Source of the DNA: an uncultured Desulfobacter sp.
GTDB lineage: Bacteria > Desulfobacterota > Desulfobacteria > Desulfobacterales > Desulfobacteraceae
Reading direction: 5' to 3'
Assembly (NCBI RefSeq): GCF_963665355.1
Contig: NZ_OY762229.1
Location: 1,302,001 to 1,366,000 of the forward strand
Length of the DNA: 64,000 nucleotides
Numbering within the stretch: the first letter of the stretch is position 1; every line of letters starts with the position of its first letter. Shown piece after piece: positions 9,125-18,090 of this stretch. Under the pieces are notes generated by a model. It saw only the letters and a list, made by a program, of their open reading frames with translations. It did not search any database and was not told where the DNA came from. The position numbers and the translations under genes were made by a program.

Positions 9125-9502
9125 AAGCCTTCCTCCTTTAAATGTGTTTTGTTTTGGAATGTTGTCTGCTTTTTGCGGGAACGTTCGGCTGTTAGAATCG
9201 ACGTCTTCATGAAAGTTTTAAGGTTTATCCGTCCCATTCTGAAACCGTTACTCCCACAAAATCATCTATATTTTTTTTGCATAATTTAATTCCGGTTTTT
9301 CGTGTGTCAATATTAATTATATTATTTTATATCTGAATAACGAGTTGGTAATGATAAAGCTGGTTTTTAAGGCGGTCACACGGATATAAATTTAAAATTC
9401 ATATATTAAAAATGTTTTGTATGCATAATTTATATTACGTTTTATTGATTTTTTGACAAAGTAATGATAGCCGGTTATTTTTTTTGAAAAAGGAGGCCAA
9501 CA
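9125..9502. other. Intergenic region between divergent genes
   Basis: 378 AT-rich bases between the Hsp20 pair (minus) and the next plus-strand gene. It must contain the promoters for both directions. No CIRCE element, riboswitch or further gene was recognised. Confidence 0.6.
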
Positions 9503-10081
9503 ATGATAAACGAAAAAGTAAATAATAGAATGTTTTCTTTGGACACCCTTAAGGGGATGCAATCGGTTCGGGCGACGTTTACCCTTCCTAAGCATACTAT
9601 TAACTTGCTCTCTGCCGTTGCAAACCAGCTTGGTGTAAAACAAAAGTCTATATTTGATCATTTGGTTGAAGATAAAAATGTCATGGGAAAAATTGCCGAT
9701 GAGGCCCAAAGCTACCAGCCGAAAAGAGATCAACGCAAACAAAAAACCTTTGTTTTGAGCAGAAACAGTTTAAGTGCCATAGATACCTTTGCCAGGAAAC
9801 ACAACTTGCCAAGAGATGTTCTGGTGGAATTTTCCATAAAACAGCTATATCCGGTTGTTGCCCAGGAAAAGAAGCGGCATGAAAATCGCAAAAAACTGCT
9901 AAATGAAATGGAAAAATTCCAAGTGCGTAGCTCTCAATTCATGGATAAAGCACGGTATCTGATTGGCGAAGATGACGACATGGTTCAAAAACTTGAAGAC
10001 GTTTTCAGCCAGTATGATAGAAGTATAGAAGACCTTAAGACCTCCATTGAAAAGGGAAGGTGTATGGAGCAGTTTCAATAA
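9503..10081 (+). CDS. Unknown protein with two ribbon-helix-helix-like units
   Basis: 192 residues, no family recognised. Two segments have the spacing of ribbon-helix-helix DNA-binding units: VRATFTLPKHTINLLSAVANQ (about residues 27-47, continuing LGVKQKSIFDHLV) and KTFVLSRNSLSAIDTFARKH (about 82-101, continuing NLPRDVLVEFSIKQL). The C-terminal third (KKRHENRKKLLNEMEKFQ and VQKLEDVFSQYDRSIEDL) is charged and helical, probably a coiled coil. AAAGGAGGCC gives a strong start. It is followed 33 bases later by another unknown gene, and a terminator closes the pair. A transcription factor role is inference. Confidence 0.7.
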   Translation: MINEKVNNRMFSLDTLKGMQSVRATFTLPKHTINLLSAVANQLGVKQKSIFDHLVEDKNVMGKIADEAQSYQPKRDQRKQKTFVLSRNSLSAIDTFARKHNLPRDVLVEFSIKQLYPVVAQEKKRHENRKKLLNEMEKFQVRSSQFMDKARYLIGEDDDMVQKLEDVFSQYDRSIEDLKTSIEKGRCMEQFQ

Positions 10082-10114
10082 TCTTAATTTATTTGGAAAA
10101 AAAGGAACTCTTGT

Positions 10115-10453
10115 ATGACAATAGACAAATTTATTAAACTCAAAGAAGGTCTTGAATTGCAGAAGTATGTCAGAAACCTGGATTTTGATAAAAAAAACTG
10201 CTGTTCGTTTTACGGATCGCCCAAAAAACATCCCCATGAAAAAAACAGAGTAATTCTTGTTGCAGATCCGTTCAGTGAACATACGTTTTATTATCAATTT
10301 AATATTCAGGATATATTGTATATAGAAGAACAGCCCAGCATTACAAACATGGACGGTGAATCTGTATCCATGGTAAGGCTCTGGGTGAAGAAAAAATGCA
10401 TAGGGCTTCAATGTTTGCCCTTTGCAGTCGGGGATATATCAAAATTGGATTGA
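10115..10453 (+). CDS. Conserved hypothetical protein, 112 residues
   Basis: No family recognised. The protein is soluble, mixed alpha/beta, with VRNLDFDKKNCCSFYGSPKK and a repeated hydrophobic-strand pattern (RVILVADPFSEHTFYYQFN, ILYIEEQPSITNMDGESVSM, VRLWVKKKCIGLQCLPFAVG). It has four cysteines including a CC pair. AAGGA precedes the ATG at a long spacing. It is the second gene of a two-gene unit with the preceding ribbon-helix-helix-like protein and is followed by a terminator, so the two may act together. Function unknown. Confidence 0.65.
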   Translation: MTIDKFIKLKEGLELQKYVRNLDFDKKNCCSFYGSPKKHPHEKNRVILVADPFSEHTFYYQFNIQDILYIEEQPSITNMDGESVSMVRLWVKKKCIGLQCLPFAVGDISKLD

Positions 10454-10528
10454 AATTGTCCTGCCAACCTGTCATCAGCATCTTGAAAAAAACTGCCCCG
10501 CTATGATAATTTACGGGCTACAAAAATA

Positions 10529-10572
10529 TGCTTGCATCTTTAAAAAACCGATGCAGGCATTTGCTTTTTTTA
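10529..10572 (+). terminator. Rho-independent terminator before ispG
   Basis: Stem ATGCTTGCATC / GATGCAGGCAT (10529-10539 and 10550-10560) with one G-T pair, an A-rich loop, and then TTTGCTTTTTTT. It closes the two-gene unit 9503-10453. It also shows that an upstream in-frame start for ispG at 10528 is wrong, because that start lies inside the stem. Confidence 0.8.
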
Positions 10573-10590
10573 ATAGGGAAGGATTTTTTT

Positions 10591-11685
10591 ATGTCGCTGC
10601 TCAAAGAGCGCCGGAAAACCCGGCAGATAAAAGTGGGATCTCAAGCTGTGGGCTCGCTGTCTCCGGTTTCAGTGCAGTCCATGACCAACACCCAGACCCA
10701 GGATGTACAGTCCACTGTAAATCAGATATTATCACTGGAAAAGGCCGGGTGCGAAATTGTTCGTGCTGCAGTTCCGGACATGGAGGCGGCAAAAGCTTTA
10801 AAAAAGATCAAAGAAAATATCCACATCCCCTTGATTGCCGACATCCATTTTGACTGGCGCCTGGCCATTGCTTCGGCTGAATCCGGGGTGGATGGACTGC
10901 GGATTAATCCGGGCAATATCGGTACTGCCGATAAAATAAAAGCCGTGGTCGATTGTGCCAAGGCCCATAATCTTCCCATCCGCATCGGGGTCAACGGCGG
11001 ATCCTTGGAAAAGCATATTGAAAAACGTTACGGTGTAACGGCCCGGGGCATGGTGGAAAGTGCTCTTTCCAATATCCGGATTCTGGAGGACCTGGGGTTT
11101 TATGATATTAAAGTCTCTCTCAAGGCTTCGGATGTGGAGCGTACCGTGGAGGCCTACCGGCAGCTTTCACCATTGACCGACGTGCCCTTTCATGTGGGGG
11201 TCACCGAGGCCGGTGGTCTTTATGCCGGCATCACCAAGTCTGCCATTGGTATCGGAATGCTTTTGTCCGAAGGGATCGGGGACACCATCCGGGTCTCTTT
11301 GACCCGGGATCCTGTGGAAGAGATCCGTACCGGATTTGAAATTTTAAGGGCACTGGGTCTTCGCCAGCGGGGTCCGGAATTGATCTCCTGCCCCACCTGC
11401 GGGCGGTGTAAGATAAATCTGTTTAAAATTGCAGAACAAGTAGAAAAAGCTTTACTTGAGCGCTCAGCACGGATTAAAGTTGCTATCATGGGATGCGTAG
11501 TCAACGGTCCCGGGGAAGCCAAAGAAGCGGACATCGGAATTGCCGGCGGCGACGGCACGGGAATTTTGTTTAAAAAGGGAAAGGTCATCCGTAAAATTGA
11601 CCAGGCGTGTCTTGTGGATGAACTGATAAAAGAGATTGACGCAATGACTTTAAATGCGGAGGAAGTAAATGGGAAAGAAAGTTAA
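10591..11685 (+). CDS. ispG: 4-hydroxy-3-methylbut-2-enyl diphosphate synthase
   Basis: A 364-residue [4Fe-4S] enzyme (GcpE) of the non-mevalonate isoprenoid pathway; it reduces MEcPP to HMBPP. Signatures are SVQSMTNTQTQDV near the N-terminus, IPLIADIHFDWRLA, and the cluster cysteines in SCPTCGRCKINL and IMGCVVNGPGEAKEADIG. The start at 10591 is chosen because AGGGAAGGA lies just upstream and the longer frame would begin in a terminator. Its end overlaps proS by 17 bases, so the two are translationally linked. Confidence 0.95.
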   Translation: MSLLKERRKTRQIKVGSQAVGSLSPVSVQSMTNTQTQDVQSTVNQILSLEKAGCEIVRAAVPDMEAAKALKKIKENIHIPLIADIHFDWRLAIASAESGVDGLRINPGNIGTADKIKAVVDCAKAHNLPIRIGVNGGSLEKHIEKRYGVTARGMVESALSNIRILEDLGFYDIKVSLKASDVERTVEAYRQLSPLTDVPFHVGVTEAGGLYAGITKSAIGIGMLLSEGIGDTIRVSLTRDPVEEIRTGFEILRALGLRQRGPELISCPTCGRCKINLFKIAEQVEKALLERSARIKVAIMGCVVNGPGEAKEADIGIAGGDGTGILFKKGKVIRKIDQACLVDELIKEIDAMTLNAEEVNGKES

Positions 11686-13174
11686 AACTGCCATCACCCC
11701 CACAAGGGAAGAAGACTATCCCCAGTGGTACCAGGAGGTGGTAAAAGCCTCGGACATGTCGGAAAATTCGCCGGTCCGCGGATGCATGGTGATTAAACCC
11801 TGGGGATATGCCATCTGGGAGAACATCCAGCGCCAGATGGATGCCCTGTTCAAGGAAACCGGGGTAAAAAACGCCTATTTCCCATTATTCATTCCGTTGA
11901 GTTACCTTGAAAAAGAGGCCGAACATGTGGAAGGCTTTGCCAAGGAGTGTGCCGTTGTCACCCATCACAAGCTGGAAAAAGGCGAAAACGGCCGCCTTGT
12001 ACCGGCCGGGGAACTGGCCGAACCCCTGATTGTCCGCCCCACATCTGAAACCATTATCGGTGAGTCCATGTCCAGATGGACCTCTTCCTATCGTGATCTT
12101 CCCATTCTTCTGAACCAGTGGGCCAATGTGGTGCGCTGGGAAATGCGGACACGAATGTTTCTACGCACCAGTGAGTTTCTATGGCAGGAAGGGCATACGG
12201 CCCATGCCGCCAAAGAAGAGGCCATGGAACGTACCCTTCAGATGCTTGAAATTTATGCAAAATTTGTGGAAGAGCGACTGGCCATGCCGGTCATCAAGGG
12301 CCGCAAAAGTGAGTCCGAACGGTTCCCCGGTGCTGACGACACCACCTGCATTGAGGCCATGATGCAGGATAAAAGAGCGCTTCAGGCCGGAACCTCCCAT
12401 TTCCTGGGACAGAATTTTGCCAAAAGCTCCAACATCAAATTCCAGAACGAAGAGGGTCAGGAAGCCTTTGCCTGGACCACCTCCTGGGGAACATCCACCC
12501 GGATGATCGGCGGCATGATCATGGTACATTCCGATGATGACGGCCTGGTTGTTCCGCCCCGCATTGCTCCTGCCCATGTGGTTATCCTGCCCATTGTCAA
12601 GAAAGGGGCTGACAATTCAAATGTTTTGGAAAGCGCTGAGGCGCTGAAAGCCGCCCTTAGAAAACAGATCTATCACGGCCTGCCCGTGGAAGTGGAGATC
12701 GACAGCCGGGACATCGGCGGAGCCAGGGGCTGGGACTGGGTGAAAAAAGGGATTCCGGTACGTGTGGAGCTGGGCCTCAGGGATATTGAAAACAACAGCG
12801 TTTTCATGGCCCGCAGGGATACCGGTGAGAAAAAAGGAATCAACAGGGATGACTTTGTCAATACAATTACCGACATCCTGGATGACATCCAGGACACCCT
12901 GTTCCAGCGTGCCCAAACCCATCGGGAAGCCAACACCTTTTCCATTGATGAAAAAGAGAAGTTCTACGATCTGTATACAAAAGCACAAGGATATAACAAC
13001 GGCGCCTTCGTCCTGGCGCACTGGTGCGGATCAGGGGCGTGTGAAGAAAAAATAAAACAAGATCTGTCCGTGACCATTCGCTGTATTCCCTTTGACAGCC
13101 CCGATGAAGCGGGAACCTGTATTTACTGTGGCGCAAAAAGTGAGCGGCGGGTTCTGTTTGCCAAGGCTTATTAG
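11669..13174 (+). CDS. proS: Prolyl-tRNA synthetase, archaeal/eukaryal-like short type
   Basis: A 501-residue class II synthetase that charges tRNA-Pro. It is the type 3 (archaeal-like) form, without the editing insertion of E. coli ProS: it begins YPQWYQEVVKASDMSENSPVRG and has motif 2 around VVRWEMRTRMFLRTSEFLWQEGHTAH and motif 3 around TTSWGTSTRMIGGMIMVHSDD. The C-terminal zinc-like extension has WCGSGACEEKIKQ and GTCIYCGAKSERRVLFAKAY. GGAGGAAGTAA precedes the ATG. Because trans-editing proteins usually accompany this type, a separate YbaK-like gene may exist elsewhere. Confidence 0.94.
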   Translation: MGKKVKTAITPTREEDYPQWYQEVVKASDMSENSPVRGCMVIKPWGYAIWENIQRQMDALFKETGVKNAYFPLFIPLSYLEKEAEHVEGFAKECAVVTHHKLEKGENGRLVPAGELAEPLIVRPTSETIIGESMSRWTSSYRDLPILLNQWANVVRWEMRTRMFLRTSEFLWQEGHTAHAAKEEAMERTLQMLEIYAKFVEERLAMPVIKGRKSESERFPGADDTTCIEAMMQDKRALQAGTSHFLGQNFAKSSNIKFQNEEGQEAFAWTTSWGTSTRMIGGMIMVHSDDDGLVVPPRIAPAHVVILPIVKKGADNSNVLESAEALKAALRKQIYHGLPVEVEIDSRDIGGARGWDWVKKGIPVRVELGLRDIENNSVFMARRDTGEKKGINRDDFVNTITDILDDIQDTLFQRAQTHREANTFSIDEKEKFYDLYTKAQGYNNGAFVLAHWCGSGACEEKIKQDLSVTIRCIPFDSPDEAGTCIYCGAKSERRVLFAKAY

Positions 13175-13206
13175 GCTTAGGGCAAAGCATCAACCGGTAG
13201 GGTAAA

Positions 13207-15366
13207 ATGATTCGAATAACCGACATATTGGATAAAATTTATGAATACAGTCCAGATGCGGATGTTTCGCTCATTGACCGGGCCTATATATATTCTGCCC
13301 GGGTCCATGAAGGACAGGTTAGGCTTTCCGGAGAACCATATCTGTCCCACCCCCTAGAGGTGGCCAACATTCTGGCAGACATGAAGCTGGATATGGAGAG
13401 TATTTCTGCAGCCCTGCTTCATGATGTGATAGAGGACACCCCTGCCACCAAAGAAGATATTACCGATATGTTTGGCCCCGGGGTGGCCCATATTGTGGAG
13501 GGTGTGACCAAGCTGTCCGCCCTGCATGAAACCACCAAGGTGGCCCAGCAGGCAGAGTCGTTGCGTAAAATGATTCTGGCCATGGCAGATGATATCCGGG
13601 TTGTACTGATCAAACTTGCAGACCGTCTGCACAACATGCGGACCCTGAAATACCATAAAAAACCTGAAAAACAGGCTGCCATCGCCCAGGAAACCCTGGA
13701 TATCTATGCGCCCATTGCTGCGCGTCTGGGTATCTTCTGGATTAAAAATGAACTGGAAGAGATTGCCTTTTTTTACACCCTGCGAGAAGAGCATGATCGC
13801 ATCATGACCCTGGTCAACAAGGCCAAACATGAGCAGGAGGAGTATATCAAAGAAGTCTCAACCTTATTGCATAATAAAATGCAGGAAATGGAGCTGCCCT
13901 GCCAGATCAAGGGGCGGTTTAAATCCTTTTATTCCATTTACCAAAAAATGTTATCCCAGGGTTTAGAGTTTGATGAGGTTTATGACATCATTGCCTTCCG
14001 AATTATCCTGGACACCATTCCCCAGTGCTATGCGGCCATGGGGGCGGTTCACTCCATGTGGAAACCCATCTATTATAAAATAAAGGATTATATAGGCAAT
14101 CCCAAGCCCAATATGTACCAGTCCATCCACACCACAGTCATCGGCCCCAAGGGCGAGCGGGTGGAGATCCAGATCAGAACCCATGAAATGGACCGGGTAG
14201 CGGAATCCGGTATTGCCGCCCACTGGTCATATAAGGAAGGGACCAATATTGACGAAAACACCGGCGAATTGTTTGCCTGGATCCGGAATCTTGTGGAGAA
14301 TCAGGAAAACCTTAAAGACCCGGATGAGTTCCTTGAGAATGTGCGTATAGACCTCTATCCCGGTGAGATTTACGTGTTTACGCCGGCAGGTGAGATTAAG
14401 ACCCTTCCCAAAAAAGCCACTCCCGTTGACTTTGCGTACCGGATTCACACGGAGATTGGGGATCAGTGTACGGGTGCCAGGGTCAACGGCAAACTGGTAC
14501 CGCTGTCCCATGAACTGCGTACCGGAGATACCATTGAAATTATAACCACCAAGGGACACCATCCCAACCGTGACTGGCTGAATTTTGTCAAAACAGTCAA
14601 GGCCAAGACAAAAATCAGGGCCTATATCAATGCCAGGGAAAAGGAGCGAAGCTACTCCCTGGGAAGGGAACTGTGCGAAAAAATATTCAGGAAGCGCGGC
14701 CAGAACTTCAATGCTCTGATCAAATCAGGTGATATCGCCAGAGTGGCTGAGGCATTGGGTTTCAAGACGGTTGACGACCTGATCGCCCATGTGGGATTCG
14801 GACAAATGACAGCGCTTCAGGTGCTGAAGCGTGCTGTGCCGGAGTTTGAAAAAGAAGCGGATGATGCCGATGGTTCAGTTGTTGAAAAAACAACTCCCCG
14901 GCTCTCCACCGAAAGGGCCACCGGCGTTATTGTAAAAGGCCTTAATGATATTCTGGTCAAGTTTTCAAAGTGCTGCAATCCTTTGCCCGGGGACCCCATA
15001 ATCGGGTATATTACCCAGGGGCAGGGGGTTGCCATCCACCGGAAAAACTGCATTAATGTCTTAAAAATGAGCAGTGAAAGGATTATCGATGTTGAGTGGG
15101 CCAACGGTATTAATGAATCATACCCTGCGTCCATCTGCATCAAGACAGACGATCGCCATGGTCTTTTGGCCGACATTGCGGCGGTTATTTCAAAGGCCGG
15201 TATCAATATTTTAAACGCGCACACAGAAACAACGGACGAAGGTATCGGGATTTTTTATTTCACCATCATGGTGGAAAGTTCCAGGCAGCTTAAAAAAGTC
15301 ATGTCAGAACTTCGGCGGGTTAAAACTGTCAACGATGTTAAACGGGTAATTACTGGAGATCAGTAA
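13207..15366 (+). CDS. Bifunctional (p)ppGpp synthetase/hydrolase (Rel/SpoT)
   Basis: A 719-residue long RSH protein that makes and degrades the stringent-response alarmone. The hydrolase HD domain has LSHPLEVANILADMKLD and LLHDVIEDTPAT (about residues 45-80). The synthetase has KGRFKSFYSIYQKM and the YQSIHTTVIGPKG and EIQIRT motifs. A TGS domain (IYVFTPAGEIKTLPKKATPV) and a C-terminal ACT domain (ASICIKTDDRHGLLADIAAV) complete it. Both catalytic halves look intact, so it is probably the sole RSH enzyme. It lies 32 bases after proS with an SD-like GGTAGGGTAAA, consistent with an ispG-proS-rel operon. Confidence 0.93.
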   Translation: MIRITDILDKIYEYSPDADVSLIDRAYIYSARVHEGQVRLSGEPYLSHPLEVANILADMKLDMESISAALLHDVIEDTPATKEDITDMFGPGVAHIVEGVTKLSALHETTKVAQQAESLRKMILAMADDIRVVLIKLADRLHNMRTLKYHKKPEKQAAIAQETLDIYAPIAARLGIFWIKNELEEIAFFYTLREEHDRIMTLVNKAKHEQEEYIKEVSTLLHNKMQEMELPCQIKGRFKSFYSIYQKMLSQGLEFDEVYDIIAFRIILDTIPQCYAAMGAVHSMWKPIYYKIKDYIGNPKPNMYQSIHTTVIGPKGERVEIQIRTHEMDRVAESGIAAHWSYKEGTNIDENTGELFAWIRNLVENQENLKDPDEFLENVRIDLYPGEIYVFTPAGEIKTLPKKATPVDFAYRIHTEIGDQCTGARVNGKLVPLSHELRTGDTIEIITTKGHHPNRDWLNFVKTVKAKTKIRAYINAREKERSYSLGRELCEKIFRKRGQNFNALIKSGDIARVAEALGFKTVDDLIAHVGFGQMTALQVLKRAVPEFEKEADDADGSVVEKTTPRLSTERATGVIVKGLNDILVKFSKCCNPLPGDPIIGYITQGQGVAIHRKNCINVLKMSSERIIDVEWANGINESYPASICIKTDDRHGLLADIAAVISKAGINILNAHTETTDEGIGIFYFTIMVESSRQLKKVMSELRRVKTVNDVKRVITGDQ

Positions 15367-15720
15367 CCCGTTGCTTTCCCAAAACTTTTTCACTGCAGAT
15401 CGCTTTGATATGCAGATTTCAACATTGGAATATTACAGTTTCTTCATCATTTCCTAACCAAAATTTTTCATAATTTAAGTATACAACAAAGCCATTTTTA
15501 TTTATGGTCAAGATAGTTGGATTTACTTTTTTTAATGTGTGGGATCCGACTCGAACATTAACACTTTAACCTGGAATACTATGGTAAACGCTTTTAATTT
15601 ACCAGCCCCCCACCAGAAGACCGGAAAAGGAAGGTCCGGTATCCCACCTCTTCGTCCTCAAGTAACACCTGAATCAACCCCTGAATTTAAAAATCTATAT
15701 AGTCTAATGTGGAGATCTGT
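15367..15720. other. Intergenic region before the PhoH-like gene
   Basis: 354 bases with no recognised gene or RNA. A 61-codon frame at 15539-15724 has no ribosome site or family resemblance and overlaps the start of the next gene; it is not accepted. No clear terminator was seen after the rel gene. Confidence 0.5.
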
Positions 15721-17040
15721 ATGAAAAAAATCTTTATCCTGGATACCAACGTCATCCTACATGACAGCGGATGCATTCATCAATTCAAAGACAATGACAT
15801 TTATATTCCCATCACGGTGATAGAGGAACTGGATAAATTCAAAAAGGGGAACAATGTCATCAACTGCAATGCCCGGGATTTTTTAAGAACCCTGGATGCA
15901 TTGTCCAGTGATACGATGCTCAACGGCGGGGCACCCATTGATAATGGAGAGGGCCGCATTGCCATTCGCCTGGACACCGCCCTGGATCCCATAATTAAAA
16001 ACAACTTTAACGAGATCACCCCGGATATCAGAATACTAAATATTGCCTATTCCATTGCCAAGGAAAATGGTTTTACAAATGTTGTTTTTGTGACCAAGGA
16101 TGTGAACCTGCGCCTGAAAGCCAGATCCATCGGTTTAAAAACTGAAAATTACAACTCTCAGTTTGTTGAAAATATCTCCGAGATGTACACCGGAATGAAA
16201 GTGGTGAATGACATCAGCTCCCGGGTACTGGACGAACTCTACCAGAAGCCCTATGAAACAAGCACCTCAAGCCTTGGAGAGGATGTTACTCTCTTTGCCA
16301 ATGAAAATGTGATATTAAAAAATGGATCAAAGTCCGCCCTGGCCTATTTTGACGGTATAAGCCAGACTGTGAAACTGATTCAGCCAAGAATTTGCTATGG
16401 CATCAAACCGCGTAACTCTGAGCAGACATTTGCCCTGAATGCCATGCTCAATCCGGATATATCCCTTGTCACCATTTCAGGTAAAGCCGGTACCGGAAAA
16501 ACTCTGCTGGCCCTGGCAGCGGCCCTGGCCAAAAAGCAATTTTATCGCCAGATTTTCATAGCCCGGCCCGTGGTCCCGCTGAGCAACAAAGATTTAGGAT
16601 TCCTACCCGGAGATGTGGCTTCCAAGCTGGACCCCTATATGCAACCCCTGTATGACAACCTCTCTGTCATCCAGAACCATTTTAATGAGAACGGGTCCAA
16701 CGGAAAAAATATCAAAGAACTGATAGAAGAGGAAAAAATTGTTATCACCCCGATCTCATATATAAGGGGCAGATCCATTGTGCGGGTGTTCTTCATCGTG
16801 GATGAGGCCCAGAATCTGACACCCCATGAAGTAAAAACCATTATCACACGGGCAGGAGAGGGCACAAAAATTGTTTTTACAGGAGATATCTTTCAGATAG
16901 ACCATCCATACCTTGATACCCAGACCAATGGCCTTGCCTATATCATTGAAAAAATGAAGGGTCAGAACCTTTACGCCCATATCAATCTTGAGAAGGGTGA
17001 GCGTTCCGAACTGGCGGAGCTGGCTTCCAAGATATTATAG
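15721..17040 (+). CDS. PIN-PhoH ATPase (YlaK/PhoH2-like)
   Basis: A 439-residue protein with an N-terminal PIN nuclease domain (KKIFILDTNVILHDSG, with acidic residues in VIEELDKFKKG and VVFVTKDVNLRLKARS) and a C-terminal PhoH-type RecA-like ATPase (Walker A ISGKAGTGKTLLALA; Walker B VFFIVDEAQNLTPHE; sensor IVFTGDIFQID). PIN-PhoH proteins have been shown in other bacteria to be RNA helicases/nucleases. The ATG at 15721 is preferred over an upstream GTG at 15709 because GGAG sits 6 bases before it. It ends near a bidirectional terminator. Confidence 0.9.
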   Translation: MKKIFILDTNVILHDSGCIHQFKDNDIYIPITVIEELDKFKKGNNVINCNARDFLRTLDALSSDTMLNGGAPIDNGEGRIAIRLDTALDPIIKNNFNEITPDIRILNIAYSIAKENGFTNVVFVTKDVNLRLKARSIGLKTENYNSQFVENISEMYTGMKVVNDISSRVLDELYQKPYETSTSSLGEDVTLFANENVILKNGSKSALAYFDGISQTVKLIQPRICYGIKPRNSEQTFALNAMLNPDISLVTISGKAGTGKTLLALAAALAKKQFYRQIFIARPVVPLSNKDLGFLPGDVASKLDPYMQPLYDNLSVIQNHFNENGSNGKNIKELIEEEKIVITPISYIRGRSIVRVFFIVDEAQNLTPHEVKTIITRAGEGTKIVFTGDIFQIDHPYLDTQTNGLAYIIEKMKGQNLYAHINLEKGERSELAELASKIL

Positions 17041-17062
17041 CTATCCCCCCATTCAAACAACA

Positions 17063-17094
17063 AAATTCCGGTATGCGTGAGCATACCGGAATTT
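17063..17094. terminator. Bidirectional terminator between convergent genes
   Basis: Perfect 14-bp stem AAATTCCGGTATGC / GCATACCGGAATTT (17063-17076 and 17081-17094) with a GTGA tetraloop, between the PhoH-like gene and rpmB, which point at each other. The U-run is short but present both ways. Confidence 0.75.
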
Positions 17095-17125
17095 AACACT
17101 GATAATATCTTTAACCCTGCAACAC

Positions 17126-17320
17126 CTAAGAGGCTTTGGTGACTTTTCCTGCTTTGATACAGGATGTGCAGACATCAATTTTTCTGACACAACCAGGCTT
17201 AATCACCGCACGAACTCTCTGCAGATTAGGGTTGAAGCGCCTTTTATTCAGGTTATGGGCATGGCTGACATTATGGCCAACCATTGGTTTTTTTCCGCAG
17301 ATTGCACATTCTTTTGACAT
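17126..17320 (-). CDS. rpmB: 50S ribosomal protein L28
   Basis: A 64-residue ribosomal protein of the large subunit. It begins [20 protein letters not shown] and carries the L28 core [16 protein letters not shown]. Four cysteines in two CxxC pairs (CAIC and CTSC) form a zinc ribbon, so it is the zinc-containing (C+) version. In organisms with zinc regulation a second, cysteine-free L28 may be present elsewhere. AGGAGTATAAT precedes the start. Confidence 0.95.
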   Translation of the reverse strand: MSKECAICGKKPMVGHNVSHAHNLNKRRFNPNLQRVRAVIKPGCVRKIDVCTSCIKAGKVTKAS

Positions 17321-17397
17321 ATTATACTCCTAATAAAATCGCTCTAAAATTAAAACCCAGAATGAATACAACAGATTAAAATAAAAGTAAAGGCTTT

Positions 17398-18090
17398 TTA
17401 TTTTATATCTTTGTGGGATTCGGCCGCTTTAATATGCCCAGACACCTTGGGGATTTTTTCAAGGGCGATCTGGCTTTGATCGGTTCCTGCATAGTTTTCC
17501 ACAATATACTGGTAGCGTTTCAGTGCAGCCTTGTATTTTTTTGTTTTGTTATAAAAATTTGCAACATAGAGCTCATGGCCGGCAATATTGTCAATGCAGG
17601 CATCTACATGCGCTAAGGCCTCCAGGCTGTAATCACTGTCGGGGAACAACCGGATCAACCGTTCAAACTCGGCCCTGGCATTTTTTGCAGGTGTTGCATC
17701 CCTGTCTATGGTGTCTATCTGATTGAACCAGCACATGGCAATTTGGCTTATGATATACGGAACGGCCTCATTTTTGGGGTGCATTTTTTCAAAATTTTCA
17801 TAGGCGGCTATTGCTTCGGGGTACTGCTCAAGATGAAAATGGGCATCGGCAATCTTCAACTCCGCCAGAATGGCATATTTACTGAACGGATACCAGTCTT
17901 TCAGGTCCGTATACGCCTTGACTGCATCCTCGTAATCCTCATTCATGAATGAAGCAGCCCCTTCAGCAGCCAACTGCTGGGCGGTTTTATTCATCTGGTG
18001 GTTCTCTTCTTCAAACAGGGCACACCCTGACAATAAAAGAAAAACCAGTCCTGAAATGAGAATTTTTTTTAATTTACAAGTTTTCCACAT
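17398..18090 (-). CDS. bamD: Outer membrane assembly lipoprotein BamD
   Basis: A lipoprotein of about 230 residues with tetratricopeptide repeats, part of the BAM complex that inserts beta-barrel proteins in the outer membrane. The signal peptide KKILISGLVFLLLSGC ends in a lipobox with the modified Cys, and TPR-like repeats follow (AAEGAASFMNEDYEDAVKAY, ILAELKIADAHFHLEQYPEA, ARAEFERLIRLFPDSDYSLE). A start at 18090 is preferred to the GTG at 18102 because GAG lies just upstream. The gene overlaps the end of trxB by 17 bases, so the two are translationally coupled. Confidence 0.88.
   Translation of the reverse strand: MWKTCKLKKILISGLVFLLLSGCALFEEENHQMNKTAQQLAAEGAASFMNEDYEDAVKAYTDLKDWYPFSKYAILAELKIADAHFHLEQYPEAIAAYENFEKMHPKNEAVPYIISQIAMCWFNQIDTIDRDATPAKNARAEFERLIRLFPDSDYSLEALAHVDACIDNIAGHELYVANFYNKTKKYKAALKRYQYIVENYAGTDQSQIALEKIPKVSGHIKAAESHKDIK

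Noticed and set aside
9125-9300. CIRCE or sigma-32 heat-shock promoter before the Hsp20 genes
   Set aside because: Neither the TTAGCACTC-N9-GAGTGCTAA repeat nor a convincing CTTGAA/CCCAT pair was found.
15539-15724. 61-codon plus-strand frame before the PhoH-like gene
   Set aside because: No ribosome site, low-complexity Pro/Thr-rich sequence, and overlap with the next start.
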